Assembly (NCBI GenBank): GCA_037015955.1
Contig: CP143548.1
Coordinates: 1,854,001-1,918,000 of the forward strand
Reading direction: 5' to 3'
From: Lachnospiraceae bacterium JLR.KK008
GTDB taxonomy: Bacteria; Bacillota; Clostridia; Lachnospirales; Lachnospiraceae
DNA: 64,000 nucleotides
Shown here piece by piece: positions 42,217 through 50,752 of this stretch. The notes under the pieces were generated by a model. That model searched no databases, was not told the DNA's origin, and saw only the letters and a program-made list of their open reading frames with translations. Positions within the stretch are counted from its first letter, which is position 1. The number at the start of each line of letters is the position of its first letter. Made by a program: the position numbers and the translations under genes.

Positions 42217-43515
42217 GTGTACAGCAAAGAGAATATCATATGTAAAAAAGCAGAAAAACTGCGGGGAACCGTAACTGTCCCCGGTGACAAGTCCATCTCC
42301 CACCGGAGTGTGATGTTTGCCTCCCTGGCAGAGGGAACCTCAAAGATCAGCGGATTTCTGGAAGGCGCGGACTGTCTCTCCACGATCGCCTGTTTCCGGA
42401 AAATGGGGATTGAGATTGAGAAACAGAAGAACCCGGGCCATATCCTCGTCCGCGGGCGGGGCCTGCACGGGCTGTGCGCCCCCTCTTCCACATTAGATGC
42501 CGGCAACAGCGGCACGACGACCCGGCTGATCTCCGGCATTCTCGCCGCTCAGCCGTTTACATCAAGACTGACCGGTGACGCTTCCATCCAAAAACGTCCG
42601 ATGAAACGTATTATCGAACCCCTCTCCCGGATGGGCGCCCAAATCAAAAGTGAACGTGGCAACGGCTGCACCCCCCTTCTCATCGAAGGGGCTCCGCTCC
42701 ATGGTATCCACTATACGACAAACGTCGCTTCCGCGCAGGTGAAATCCGCCATCCTGCTCGCCGGTCTGTACGCGGACGGAGAAACCAGAGTCACAGAGCC
42801 TTATGTAAGCAGAAATCATTCCGAGATCATGCTGCGTCTGTTCGGGGCTGACATCTCCTCCGAAGGAACGACTGCGCTCCTCCGACCGGGCAATGCCCTG
42901 TACGCACACAATATTCAAGTGCCGGGAGATATTTCCTCCGCCGCTTATTTTATCGCCGCCGGGTCATTGGTTCCCGGTTCTGAGGTCCTGATCAAAAATG
43001 TGGGCATCAATCCGACGAGAGACGGCATCCTCAAAGCCGCCAGAATGATGGGCGCTCACCTGACACTTGAAAATATCCGTGACGACGGCGGGGAACCGTG
43101 CGCGGACATTCTCGTCCGCTCTGCTTCTCTGCACGGCTGCGAGATCGGCGGCAGCCTCATTCCAACATTGATCGATGAGCTTCCTGTCATCGCTGTCATG
43201 GCCGCCTGCGCCCAGGGTACGACCGTCATCCGGGACGCCGCCGAGCTGAAAGTCAAAGAGTCCGACCGCATCAGCGTGATGGTGGAAAATCTGCGCGCGA
43301 TGGGCTGTGAGATTGAGGCCACCGACGACGGCATGATCATCCACGGTGGCAGACCACTCCACGGCGCAGTCATCGACTCTCACAACGATCACCGCATCGC
43401 CATGAGCTTCGCCGTGGCCGCCCTTATCTCCGACGGAGAGACACAGATCGCCGGCGGCGACTGCGTTGCCATCTCTTATCCGACATTTTATGAACATTTA
43501 AAGGCGTTATGCTGA
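42217..43515 (+). CDS. aroA: 3-Phosphoshikimate 1-carboxyvinyltransferase (EPSP synthase)
   Basis: 432-aa EPSP synthase joining shikimate-3-phosphate and phosphoenolpyruvate. Motifs: VPGDKSISHRSVMFAS (about 18-33), LDAGNSGTTTRLISG, and later LKVKESDRIS and DSHNDHRIAMSFAVA. A GTG start at 42217 (VYSKENIICKK...) with GAGG nine bases upstream fits the family's usual length; in-frame sequence upstream overlaps tyrA and has no similarity. The motif LDAGNSGTTTRL keeps the common Gly-Asn-Ser-Gly-Thr pattern. Confidence 0.95.
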   Translation: MYSKENIICKKAEKLRGTVTVPGDKSISHRSVMFASLAEGTSKISGFLEGADCLSTIACFRKMGIEIEKQKNPGHILVRGRGLHGLCAPSSTLDAGNSGTTTRLISGILAAQPFTSRLTGDASIQKRPMKRIIEPLSRMGAQIKSERGNGCTPLLIEGAPLHGIHYTTNVASAQVKSAILLAGLYADGETRVTEPYVSRNHSEIMLRLFGADISSEGTTALLRPGNALYAHNIQVPGDISSAAYFIAAGSLVPGSEVLIKNVGINPTRDGILKAARMMGAHLTLENIRDDGGEPCADILVRSASLHGCEIGGSLIPTLIDELPVIAVMAACAQGTTVIRDAAELKVKESDRISVMVENLRAMGCEIEATDDGMIIHGGRPLHGAVIDSHNDHRIAMSFAVAALISDGETQIAGGDCVAISYPTFYEHLKALC

Positions 43516-43622
43516 CAAACTCTATGCTTGCGCCAGCTCTGCCCGGCTTCCAGTCCGCGGGATATTCTCTGCTGATGACCGTCTTTGGCTGGACGCCGAT
43601 CAATCTTTCCTATCTAATAAAA

Positions 43623-43644
43623 AAGCGTCTGTTTTCAGACGCTT
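43623..43644 (-). terminator. spoIVA terminator
   Basis: Nine-bp arms aagcgtctg / cagacgctt with a TTTT loop, followed on the minus strand by a run of six T. It is 64 bp after the spoIVA stop. Confidence 0.85.
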
Positions 43645-43707
43645 TCCAGTGCTTCCCCTCTTATTCTCCCTGTCTGTTTCTCAGACATTTGTAAGCGGAT
43701 TTTCTCA

Positions 43708-45195
43708 TCAAATAATAATACATACCATGCCGCCATTAGAGTCGTTGACAATCTTCTGCATCGTTTCCTGCAATTTTACCTGACTTTCATCACCGATCAT
43801 GGCGATTTTGCTCGAAATTCCGTCATTCACAAGCTGTTCCACCGTCTTACCAAATATATTTGTCTCCCAGATGCCATCTTCCGTATTCTCCGCCTCAGAG
43901 ATATAGCGGATCAGGTCTTCCGCCTGCTGCTGGGTACCGACGATCGGCGCGATCTCTGTCTGGATATTGGCACGGATCATATGGATCGAAGGACTTTCCG
44001 CCTTGATCTTTACGCCGTATTTGTTGCCATGCCGGATCACCTCCGGTGTCGCAAGACTGATCTCCTCCCGCTCCGGCGTCACAACGCCGTACCCTTTGGC
44101 CCGCACGGACTCTATGGCATGGATCACTTTCACATACTCTTTTTTCATCTGCGCAAGTTCCTTCATCACAGAGATCAGATGATATTCCCCTGTGATCTCC
44201 TCGCCAATCAGATCACTGAGCATCTGATAATAGTAGGCGTCTTCCACCTCCAGCACGACCCGCACCGTGCCGTCCGACATACTGATACCGTCTGTCTTGC
44301 ATCGTTTCACATATTCGCTGCTCACTGTGACCGGATGTTCCAGCACATCACGGATCGTATTCATATCCCTGACAAGGCTGCTCACCTGCTCGATGATGTC
44401 TGCCTTCAGCGGATGAGTAACCGGCAGCATCTCCACCCATTTCGGCACATAAAATTCTATCATCGAGAGCGGGAACTCATACAGCACATTTTCCAGAATA
44501 TGATAAATGTCGCTTTCTTTCAACTGTTCACAGTTGACTGGCATCACAGTCAGGCCGTATTTCTCCGTCAGTTCTCCGGCCTGTCGTTTCACATCTTCCG
44601 AATATGGCTTTTCCGTATTCAGCAAAACGATAAACGGCTTCTTCAGACGTCTCAGCTCATGGATCGTCCGTTCCTCCGCCTCTATGTAATTTTCCCGCGG
44701 CAGTTCTCCGAAGCTGCCATCCGTCGTCACAACGATGCCGATCGTGGAATGGTCGCTGATGACTTTCTTTGTCCCGATCTCTGCCGCCTGTGTAAAGGGA
44801 ATCTCCACGTCAGACCATGGCGTTTTCACCATCCGCTCCACGTCTTCTTCCATATGTCCGGCAGCGCCCTCTACCATATAGCCCACACAGTCGATCAGCC
44901 GTACTTTTACGTCCACACCGCCGCCGAGTGTGACGCCCGCCGCTTCTTTTGGTATGAATTTCGGTTCTGTCGTGGTGATCGTTTTACCGCCGGAGCTCTG
45001 GGGCAGTTCGTCCTGTGCCCGTGTCTTCGCGTGTTCATCATTCATATAGGGAAGTACCATCAGATCCATGAACCGCTTGATAAACGTAGATTTTCCGGTG
45101 CGTACCGGACCTACCACACCCAGATAGATCTCCCCTCCGCATCGATTTTTAATATCTTTGTATAAATCATATTGCTGCATTGTCGCTGTATCCAT
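43708..45195 (-). CDS. spoIVA: Stage IV sporulation protein A (coat morphogenetic ATPase)
   Basis: 495-aa SpoIVA, the ATPase that polymerises on the outer forespore membrane and anchors the spore coat. Walker A is VGPVRTGKST (about 27-36), followed by the SpoIVA-specific QSSGGKTITTTEPKF and the C-terminal segment ending SNGGMVCIII. Length is close to the family norm and the sequence is highly conserved, showing that the organism sporulates. AAGGGG precedes the ATG. Upstream is a candidate sigma-E promoter within a nested inverted-repeat leader. Confidence 0.97.
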   Translation of the reverse strand: MDTATMQQYDLYKDIKNRCGGEIYLGVVGPVRTGKSTFIKRFMDLMVLPYMNDEHAKTRAQDELPQSSGGKTITTTEPKFIPKEAAGVTLGGGVDVKVRLIDCVGYMVEGAAGHMEEDVERMVKTPWSDVEIPFTQAAEIGTKKVISDHSTIGIVVTTDGSFGELPRENYIEAEERTIHELRRLKKPFIVLLNTEKPYSEDVKRQAGELTEKYGLTVMPVNCEQLKESDIYHILENVLYEFPLSMIEFYVPKWVEMLPVTHPLKADIIEQVSSLVRDMNTIRDVLEHPVTVSSEYVKRCKTDGISMSDGTVRVVLEVEDAYYYQMLSDLIGEEITGEYHLISVMKELAQMKKEYVKVIHAIESVRAKGYGVVTPEREEISLATPEVIRHGNKYGVKIKAESPSIHMIRANIQTEIAPIVGTQQQAEDLIRYISEAENTEDGIWETNIFGKTVEQLVNDGISSKIAMIGDESQVKLQETMQKIVNDSNGGMVCIII

Positions 45196-45398
45196 AAAAC
45201 GACCCCTTCCATCCTTTACTGTAATCAGGTAATTGCGAAACTGATTTCTGTGATAACGAGTTCGGTCAAAACATACAAAACAGAGCTCAAATACGTTTTA
45301 AATTCGCTCTTTATTTCTATGTTTTGTCAAACTCTGCTTTAAAGGACTGCCGTTTCGCAATTTTTATTTTACTGTAATGTATGAAAGGGGTCGTTTAT
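45194..45398. repeat. Nested inverted repeats forming a 205-bp leader
   Basis: Three nested pairs: outer ata(a)aacgacccctt (45194-45208) with aaggggtcgtttat (45385-45398); middle aattgcgaaac (45231-45241) with gtttcgcaatt (45352-45362), perfect; inner caaaacata (45267-45275) with tatgttttg (45318-45326). The outer left arm contains the spoIVA ribosome site; the outer right arm lies inside the candidate sigma-E promoter. Confidence 0.75.
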
Positions 45399-45405
45399 TT
45401 ATGAC
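45376..45405 (-). promoter_or_regulatory. Candidate sigma-E promoter of spoIVA
   Basis: Minus strand: GTCATAAA (45405-45398), 14-bp spacer, CATACATT (45383-45376). The -10 fits the sigma-E consensus CATACANT fully and the -35 fits most of the usual GTCATATT-type element. spoIVA is sigma-E controlled in Bacillus. A transcript from here would have a leader of about 175 nt able to fold on the middle and inner repeats. Confidence 0.65.
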
Positions 45406-45419
45406 AAAGGATTCCACCG

Positions 45420-46628
45420 TCACCGCTTCGCCTGCGTCATCAACACGGTCATCGCCCGGTTGAGACCGTCCACCGTCAGCTTATACATGGGAAATACTTC
45501 CTTCACGGCTGTCTCCGCTTCGCGCCACGGCGCTTTCCCCGGAGCCATCTTCGGATTCATCCAGACGATCTTTTTATAATGCTTTTTCAGGAGCAACAGC
45601 CAGTCCATGCCGGCAAGTCCGCCGTTTGGTCCCCTGTAATTGCCTGTCTCGGAATACAGCTCTTCCGGGGCCATGGCCGCGTCCCCGACAATGATCACTT
45701 TATAGTCGCTGTCCAGATTGCGGAACATCCACTCCGTCTCAATCCAGTCGCCGTTCTCGCATTCCGGCGTCTTATACAGATGGCTGTAGATGCAGTTATG
45801 AAAATAATAGACTTTTACGTCCTTATAGTGATTGGACTTATTTACGGACTGAAACAGATCGTTGAGCAGCCTTGTGTAAGGGATCATCGTCCCGCCGGAG
45901 TCCATCAGCAACAGCAGCTTAACCGCATTCTTCCTCGGTTTCTCCATCACGATCTGCAGGCAGCCGCCATTATTGCATGTCTTATCGATCGTTCCATTTA
46001 TGTCCAGTTCCGTCTTGGGAATATCCAGTCTCGTGGAAAACTGACGCAGACGCCGCAGCGCCTGCTGGAACTGTCTGTTGTCAAGCACTCTGTCATCGCG
46101 GAAATCCCGGAACTTACGATCGCCGATGACCGCAAACGCCGACTGGTATCCGGTCTGTCCGCCGACCCGCACACCACCGATATTGCCGCCCGTATTGCCG
46201 AACGATGTTTTGCCCATCGTCCCGATCCAATAGCTGCCGCCGTTGTGTTCGCTGTCCTGATCTTTCAGCCGTTCTTTAAACTTCTGCTCCACATCTTCCT
46301 TATCGACTTTGATCTCCTCGAGCTGATTGAGCCACTGCTTTTCCTCGATCTGCAGCATTTCGTTCATCTCTTCCTTGTTAAGCCAGCGGAGCATCTGATT
46401 CGTCAGCGCATTCTCGGACTGTATGCCCTGAAAGCATTCCTCAAAGGCCATATCAAATTTATCAAATTCCACCTCGCTCTTAACGAGGATCATGCGGGAA
46501 AGATAATAAAATCCGGTCAGACTGCTCCCGGCCAGCCCCTTATCCAGCGCTTCCTGCAATGTCAGCCATTCGCTCAATGTGATCTTCAGGCCCTTGGCTT
46601 TGCATACTTCGAAAAATTTCTGAAACAT
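45420..46628 (-). CDS. vWA-domain protein (CoxE/ViaA-like)
   Basis: 402-aa protein. The N-terminal helical half is followed by a von Willebrand A fold starting KLLLLMDSGGTMIPYTRLLND; the MIDAS has DSGGT in place of DxSxS, so metal binding may be altered. VKVYYFHNCIYSHLY and DYKVIIVGDAAMAPEEL follow. It lies 33 bp after a MoxR-type ATPase gene; such pairs act as chaperone-like complexes that insert metals or remodel protein assemblies. The substrate is unknown. Confidence 0.85.
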   Translation of the reverse strand: MFQKFFEVCKAKGLKITLSEWLTLQEALDKGLAGSSLTGFYYLSRMILVKSEVEFDKFDMAFEECFQGIQSENALTNQMLRWLNKEEMNEMLQIEEKQWLNQLEEIKVDKEDVEQKFKERLKDQDSEHNGGSYWIGTMGKTSFGNTGGNIGGVRVGGQTGYQSAFAVIGDRKFRDFRDDRVLDNRQFQQALRRLRQFSTRLDIPKTELDINGTIDKTCNNGGCLQIVMEKPRKNAVKLLLLMDSGGTMIPYTRLLNDLFQSVNKSNHYKDVKVYYFHNCIYSHLYKTPECENGDWIETEWMFRNLDSDYKVIIVGDAAMAPEELYSETGNYRGPNGGLAGMDWLLLLKKHYKKIVWMNPKMAPGKAPWREAETAVKEVFPMYKLTVDGLNRAMTVLMTQAKR

Positions 46629-46661
46629 AAACGCTCTCCATCCGCCTCATTCGGGCAGTCA

Positions 46662-47477
46662 TCAATCCGTATTGTGCAGCACAGTCTGCAAATCTTCGTC
46701 TTTCTTTACGACAACGCCGATAAACGGCAGCGCCGTTTTGATCTGCTCCGCGCAGATCCCGCCGATCTGCAGTGCATTCACCCAGTCGATCAGCTCCGAT
46801 GTACTCGGTTTCTTGCGGATGTCACGCATCGAACGAATATCATAAAAAGCCTCCATGGCATTTTTCAGAATATTATCTTCCACGTGCGGATAGTGTACTC
46901 TGACAATCTCTTCCATCAAAGCTGCATCCGGAAACGCAATGTAATGGAAGATGCACCTGCGCAGAAATGCATCCGGCAGTTCCTTCTCCGCATTGGAAGT
47001 AATGATCACGATCGGCCGCTGTTTCGCCTTAACGGTCCGTTTTGTCTCATGAATATAAAATTCCATCTGGTCAAGCTCCCACAACAGATCATTGGGAAAT
47101 TCCAGATCGGCCTTGTCAATCTCATCGATCAGCAGTACGACCTGCTCCTCACTGTCAAAGGCTTCCCCGAGCTTACCCAGCTTGATATAGCGGGAGATGT
47201 CGTCCACGCCTTCTTCCCCGAACTGTCCGTCATACAGACGCTGGATGGTATCATACACATACAGGCCATCCTGTGCCTTCGTCGTAGACTTGATGTTCCA
47301 GACAATCAGCCGTTTGCCGAGAGATTTTGCCACTGCCTCCGCCAGCATCGTCTTGCCTGTTCCCGGCTCCCCCTTAATCAGCAGCGGCTTTTGCAGAGCG
47401 ATCGCCACATTGACGCTCGCCATCAGCTCTTCCGAAGCTACATATTCCCTCGTACTTGTAAAATTGTTTTCCGCCAT
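46662..47477 (-). CDS. MoxR family AAA+ ATPase
   Basis: 271-aa AAA+ ATPase. Walker A is GEPGTGKTMLAEA (about 39-51), Walker B is VVLLIDEIDKADLEFPNDL (about 108-126), followed by sensor-1 IVIITSNAEKELPDAFLRRC. The start at 47477 has AAAGGAGAAG upstream; a longer in-frame start overlaps gpsA. With the vWA protein downstream it forms the classic MoxR-vWA pair. Role by family: ATP-driven maturation or remodelling of a partner complex. Confidence 0.92.
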   Translation of the reverse strand: MAENNFTSTREYVASEELMASVNVAIALQKPLLIKGEPGTGKTMLAEAVAKSLGKRLIVWNIKSTTKAQDGLYVYDTIQRLYDGQFGEEGVDDISRYIKLGKLGEAFDSEEQVVLLIDEIDKADLEFPNDLLWELDQMEFYIHETKRTVKAKQRPIVIITSNAEKELPDAFLRRCIFHYIAFPDAALMEEIVRVHYPHVEDNILKNAMEAFYDIRSMRDIRKKPSTSELIDWVNALQIGGICAEQIKTALPFIGVVVKKDEDLQTVLHNTD

Positions 47478-47491
47478 ACTCTTCTCCTTTT

Positions 47492-48499
47492 TCATTCCCA
47501 CGGCATATCTGTATTCTCTAATTTTTTATCCCGCAGCATCAGATCTCTTACCGCCTCGTCCGCCTTCTTTCCGTGGAACAGTACTTCATTGACCTGCTCG
47601 ATGATCGGAATCTGCACATCATACTTCGCAGCCAGTCCCATGGCCGCCTTTGCGGAGTGCACGCCTTCCACTACCATCTTCACCTCTTTCATTGCTTCCT
47701 CACAGGTATACCCCTTCCCGATCAGAATACCCGCCCTTCTGTTTCTTGAGTGCATACTGGCGCAGGTGACAATCAGATCGCCGATGCCTGAGAGTCCGGC
47801 AAATGTCTTCGTCTTGCCTCCCATCGCCGTACCGAGCCTTGCGATCTCGGCAATGCCTCTCGTAATGAGCGCCGCCTTTGTATTGTCTCCATAACCGAGG
47901 CCATCGGCAATGCCCGCCGCCAACGCCACCACATTTTTCAGCGCCCCGCCAAGCTCGATACCGAGCACATCCGGGCTCGTATAAACGCGAAACACCTCGC
48001 TCATAAACACGCTCTGTACATATTCCGCCGTCTCTCTGCTCTCTGCGCCGACCACAATCGTCGTCGGTATCCCCCTGCCGACTTCCTCCGCGTGGGACGG
48101 ACCGGACATGACCGCCACATCGGCCTGCGGAATCTCTTCTTTGATGATCTGCGACAGTGTCATCAGTGTTGCTTCCTCAACACCTTTGGCCACATTGACA
48201 ATGATCTGTCCCTCCCGCACAAGCTCTCTCATATTGTGCGCCGTGCTGCGCACAAAAGGAGACGGTACAGCCAGAATCAGCATATCTTTCGCCACAGCCT
48301 GTGACAGATCCGAGGTTACGAGCAGGTCCTCCGGCAGTTTCACACCGGGGAGTTTATCCGGGTTTTCTCTCTTTGTCCGCAGCAGCTCCACTTCTTCCTC
48401 AATCACGGACCACAAAGCCACCTCATGTCCATTATTGTACAAAAGCAGTGCCAGAGCGGTGCCCCAGCTCCCTGCCCCGATTACACCAATCGATGCCAT
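47492..48499 (-). CDS. gpsA: Glycerol-3-phosphate dehydrogenase [NAD(P)+]
   Basis: 335-aa enzyme reducing dihydroxyacetone phosphate to sn-glycerol-3-phosphate for phospholipid synthesis. It has an NAD-binding motif IGVIGAGSWGTALALLL (about 3-19), VAKGVEE, VMSGPSHAEEV, the catalytic-Lys region ELGGALKNVVALAAGIADGL and GLSGIGDLIVTC. The ATG at 48499 has ACAGGAGGAC upstream, giving the usual family length. It follows plsY, the next enzyme in the same pathway. Confidence 0.96.
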   Translation of the reverse strand: MASIGVIGAGSWGTALALLLYNNGHEVALWSVIEEEVELLRTKRENPDKLPGVKLPEDLLVTSDLSQAVAKDMLILAVPSPFVRSTAHNMRELVREGQIIVNVAKGVEEATLMTLSQIIKEEIPQADVAVMSGPSHAEEVGRGIPTTIVVGAESRETAEYVQSVFMSEVFRVYTSPDVLGIELGGALKNVVALAAGIADGLGYGDNTKAALITRGIAEIARLGTAMGGKTKTFAGLSGIGDLIVTCASMHSRNRRAGILIGKGYTCEEAMKEVKMVVEGVHSAKAAMGLAAKYDVQIPIIEQVNEVLFHGKKADEAVRDLMLRDKKLENTDMPWE

Positions 48500-48706
48500 A
48501 TTTCTGTCCTCCTGTATGATAATTTTCTGATTCTTCTTACACTCTGTCATGGATTCCGATGTCAAAAGGCATCGTTTTCCATATTCTGTCCGTTTTTATC
48601 TGTTTCTGTTCCTGCAACTTGACGGAGAAGAGCATAACGGAAACTGATGAAAACGGACAATGTAAAAACAAAACCTGCCTTTTGACACCGGAATCGTTTT
48701 CTCTTC

Positions 48707-49351
48707 CTACACTTTATTCTTTTTCGTCAGATATGTCTTTCTCTCCTCACCCTTACAGAGCCGCACGATATTGGCCCTGTGTTTCACATAGGCCATGACC
48801 GTCAGAAAAGCGCCGACGGCATACAGCTCACAGAGGGCCGTCTGGCTCATATGGAAAAATCCCATCTGCCCCATCACGATAAGCTGGATCAGAAAGCCCG
48901 CATAGAGCATGAGCGATCCGAGGGATACATAGTGTGTGACAAGAAAGACCGTAAAAAACACAATCACACCCATCGGCAGAAAAGCAGGATGAAACGCAAT
49001 CAGTCCAGCCGTAGTTGCAATGCCTTTACCTCCCCGAAAGCCCATATAAAACGGGAAATTGTGTCCCAGTATCGCACCTGCTGCCGCATACAGCATCAGC
49101 AGATAGACAATATCCGGTCTGCTGCCGCTGAATAAGAACCTTGCCAGCAGAACCGCGATCACGCATTTCAGTACGTCTCCGACAAACACGATCAGACCGG
49201 CTTTTGCGCCAAACACACGCAATGTGTTAGTCGTACCCGCGTTGCCGCTCCCCATTTGTCTGATGTCCACGCCATGCATCTTCCCATAAATATAAGCCGT
49301 CTGAAAAAGTCCCAGCACGTATCCCATTCCAAGACAGATGATCCGTTCCAT
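48707..49351 (-). CDS. plsY: Glycerol-3-phosphate acyltransferase PlsY
   Basis: 214-aa integral membrane acyltransferase using acyl-phosphate to make lysophosphatidic acid. Motifs: GSGNAGTTNTLRVFG (about 36-50), KCVIAVLLAR, HNFPFYMGFRGGKGIAT (about 95-111), and the SLGSLML region. Five or so membrane helices are visible. Its ATG overlaps the der stop by one base. A cytosolic tail (RLCKGEERKTYLTKKNKV) ends it. It is co-transcribed with gpsA, which supplies its substrate. Confidence 0.95.
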   Translation of the reverse strand: MERIICLGMGYVLGLFQTAYIYGKMHGVDIRQMGSGNAGTTNTLRVFGAKAGLIVFVGDVLKCVIAVLLARFLFSGSRPDIVYLLMLYAAAGAILGHNFPFYMGFRGGKGIATTAGLIAFHPAFLPMGVIVFFTVFLVTHYVSLGSLMLYAGFLIQLIVMGQMGFFHMSQTALCELYAVGAFLTVMAYVKHRANIVRLCKGEERKTYLTKKNKV

Positions 49352-50685
49352 TATTTTTCTTTCCTTTCTCTTATGATAAACCGCAGAGGCGTCCCCCGGA
49401 ACCCAAACGCTTCTCTGATCTTATTTTCAATGTATCTCGTATAGGAAAAGTGCATCAGCTCCCTGTCATTGACAAAGATAACAAAGGTAGGCGGCTTTAC
49501 CGACACTTGTGTCATATAATAGAGTTTCAGTCGTTTGCCCTTGTCTGAGGGAGGCTGCTGCAATGCCACCGCTTCCGTCATAATCTCGTTCAGCACACCG
49601 GTCGCCACTCGCTGAGCGTGATTTTCGATGACTGCGTCGATCAGATCAAACAGTTTCGGCAGCCGCTGCCCTGTCCGTGCGGAGATAAAGATCAATTCCG
49701 CATAAGGCATGTATGACAGCACTTCCCGCACCTTGTTCGTATATTTATAGATCGTCTTGTCGTCCTTCTCCACTGCATCCCATTTGTTGACGGCGATGAT
49801 TACGCCTTTGCCCCTCTCATGGGCAATTCCGGCGATCTTTGCATCCTGCTCCGTGACGCCGTCCTGAGCGTCGATGACGAGCACCGCCACATCCGCCCGC
49901 TCTACTGCGCCAACCGTGCGGATGATCATAAACCGCTCCAGCTCTTCCTTAATTTTATTTTTCCGCCGCAGTCCTGCCGTATCAATCAGCACATATTCCC
50001 GGCCGCCATGCACGACCTCCGTGTCAATAGCGTCTCTCGTCGTCCCGGCAATATCCGAGACGATGACCCGGTTTTCCCCGATCAGCTTATTGATGATCGA
50101 CGACTTACCGACATTGGGCTTGCCGACAATGGCGATCTTCGGACGATCATCCTCTTCCTCATCCTCCGCAGTCTCCGGGAAATGACTGATTACCTGATCA
50201 AGCAGTTCACCGATTCCCAGACGGCTGGATGCCGAGATCGGAATCGGTTCACCGATCCCCAGATTATAAAATTCATAGACGTCCGGCATGTACTTGTCAA
50301 AACTGTCCACTTTATTGACAACGAGAACAACCGGTTTCTGAGAACGGCGCAGCAGATCAGCCACTTTCGCATCCGCATCGGTAACGCCCTGTCTGACGTC
50401 TGTCATAAACAGAATAACGTCCGCCGTATCGATGGCGATCTGTGCCTGTTCCCGCATCTGGGATAAGATCACATCTCTGCTGTCTGGCTCAATGCCTCCG
50501 GTATCAATCAGCGTAAAGGCTCTGTCAAGCCATGTGACGTCCGCATAGATTCTGTCTCTTGTAATTCCCGGCGTGTCTTTTACGATGGAGATCATTTCTC
50601 CCGCCAGTCCGTTGAACAAGGTGGATTTTCCTACATTCGGCCTGCCCACCACTGCCACAATCGGCTTTCCCTTTTTTCCGCTCAT
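49351..50685 (-). CDS. der: Ribosome assembly GTPase Der (EngA)
   Basis: 444-aa double GTPase needed for 50S subunit maturation. The first G domain has GRPNVGKSTLFN (about 14-25), DTPGITRDR and NKVD. The second has GKPNVGKSSIIN (about 186-197), DTAGLRRKNKI and NKWD. A KH-like C-terminal domain ends FGFRGTPLRFIIRERK. The length is typical. AGGAGAACC precedes the ATG. The order der-plsY-gpsA is common in Clostridia. Confidence 0.97.
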   Translation of the reverse strand: MSGKKGKPIVAVVGRPNVGKSTLFNGLAGEMISIVKDTPGITRDRIYADVTWLDRAFTLIDTGGIEPDSRDVILSQMREQAQIAIDTADVILFMTDVRQGVTDADAKVADLLRRSQKPVVLVVNKVDSFDKYMPDVYEFYNLGIGEPIPISASSRLGIGELLDQVISHFPETAEDEEEDDRPKIAIVGKPNVGKSSIINKLIGENRVIVSDIAGTTRDAIDTEVVHGGREYVLIDTAGLRRKNKIKEELERFMIIRTVGAVERADVAVLVIDAQDGVTEQDAKIAGIAHERGKGVIIAVNKWDAVEKDDKTIYKYTNKVREVLSYMPYAELIFISARTGQRLPKLFDLIDAVIENHAQRVATGVLNEIMTEAVALQQPPSDKGKRLKLYYMTQVSVKPPTFVIFVNDRELMHFSYTRYIENKIREAFGFRGTPLRFIIRERKEK

Positions 50686-50752
50686 CTGGTTCTCCTGTTT
50701 TGGTCTGTCTGATTTCGGTTTCGATTCCTGTTCCCGATTCCCGTTCTAAGTT

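Noticed and set aside
43981-45165. 394-codon plus-strand frame
   Set aside because: Shadow of spoIVA.
45579-47894. 771-codon open frame on the plus strand
   Set aside because: It lies wholly antisense to the vWA and MoxR genes, which have clear motifs; its protein has no family features.
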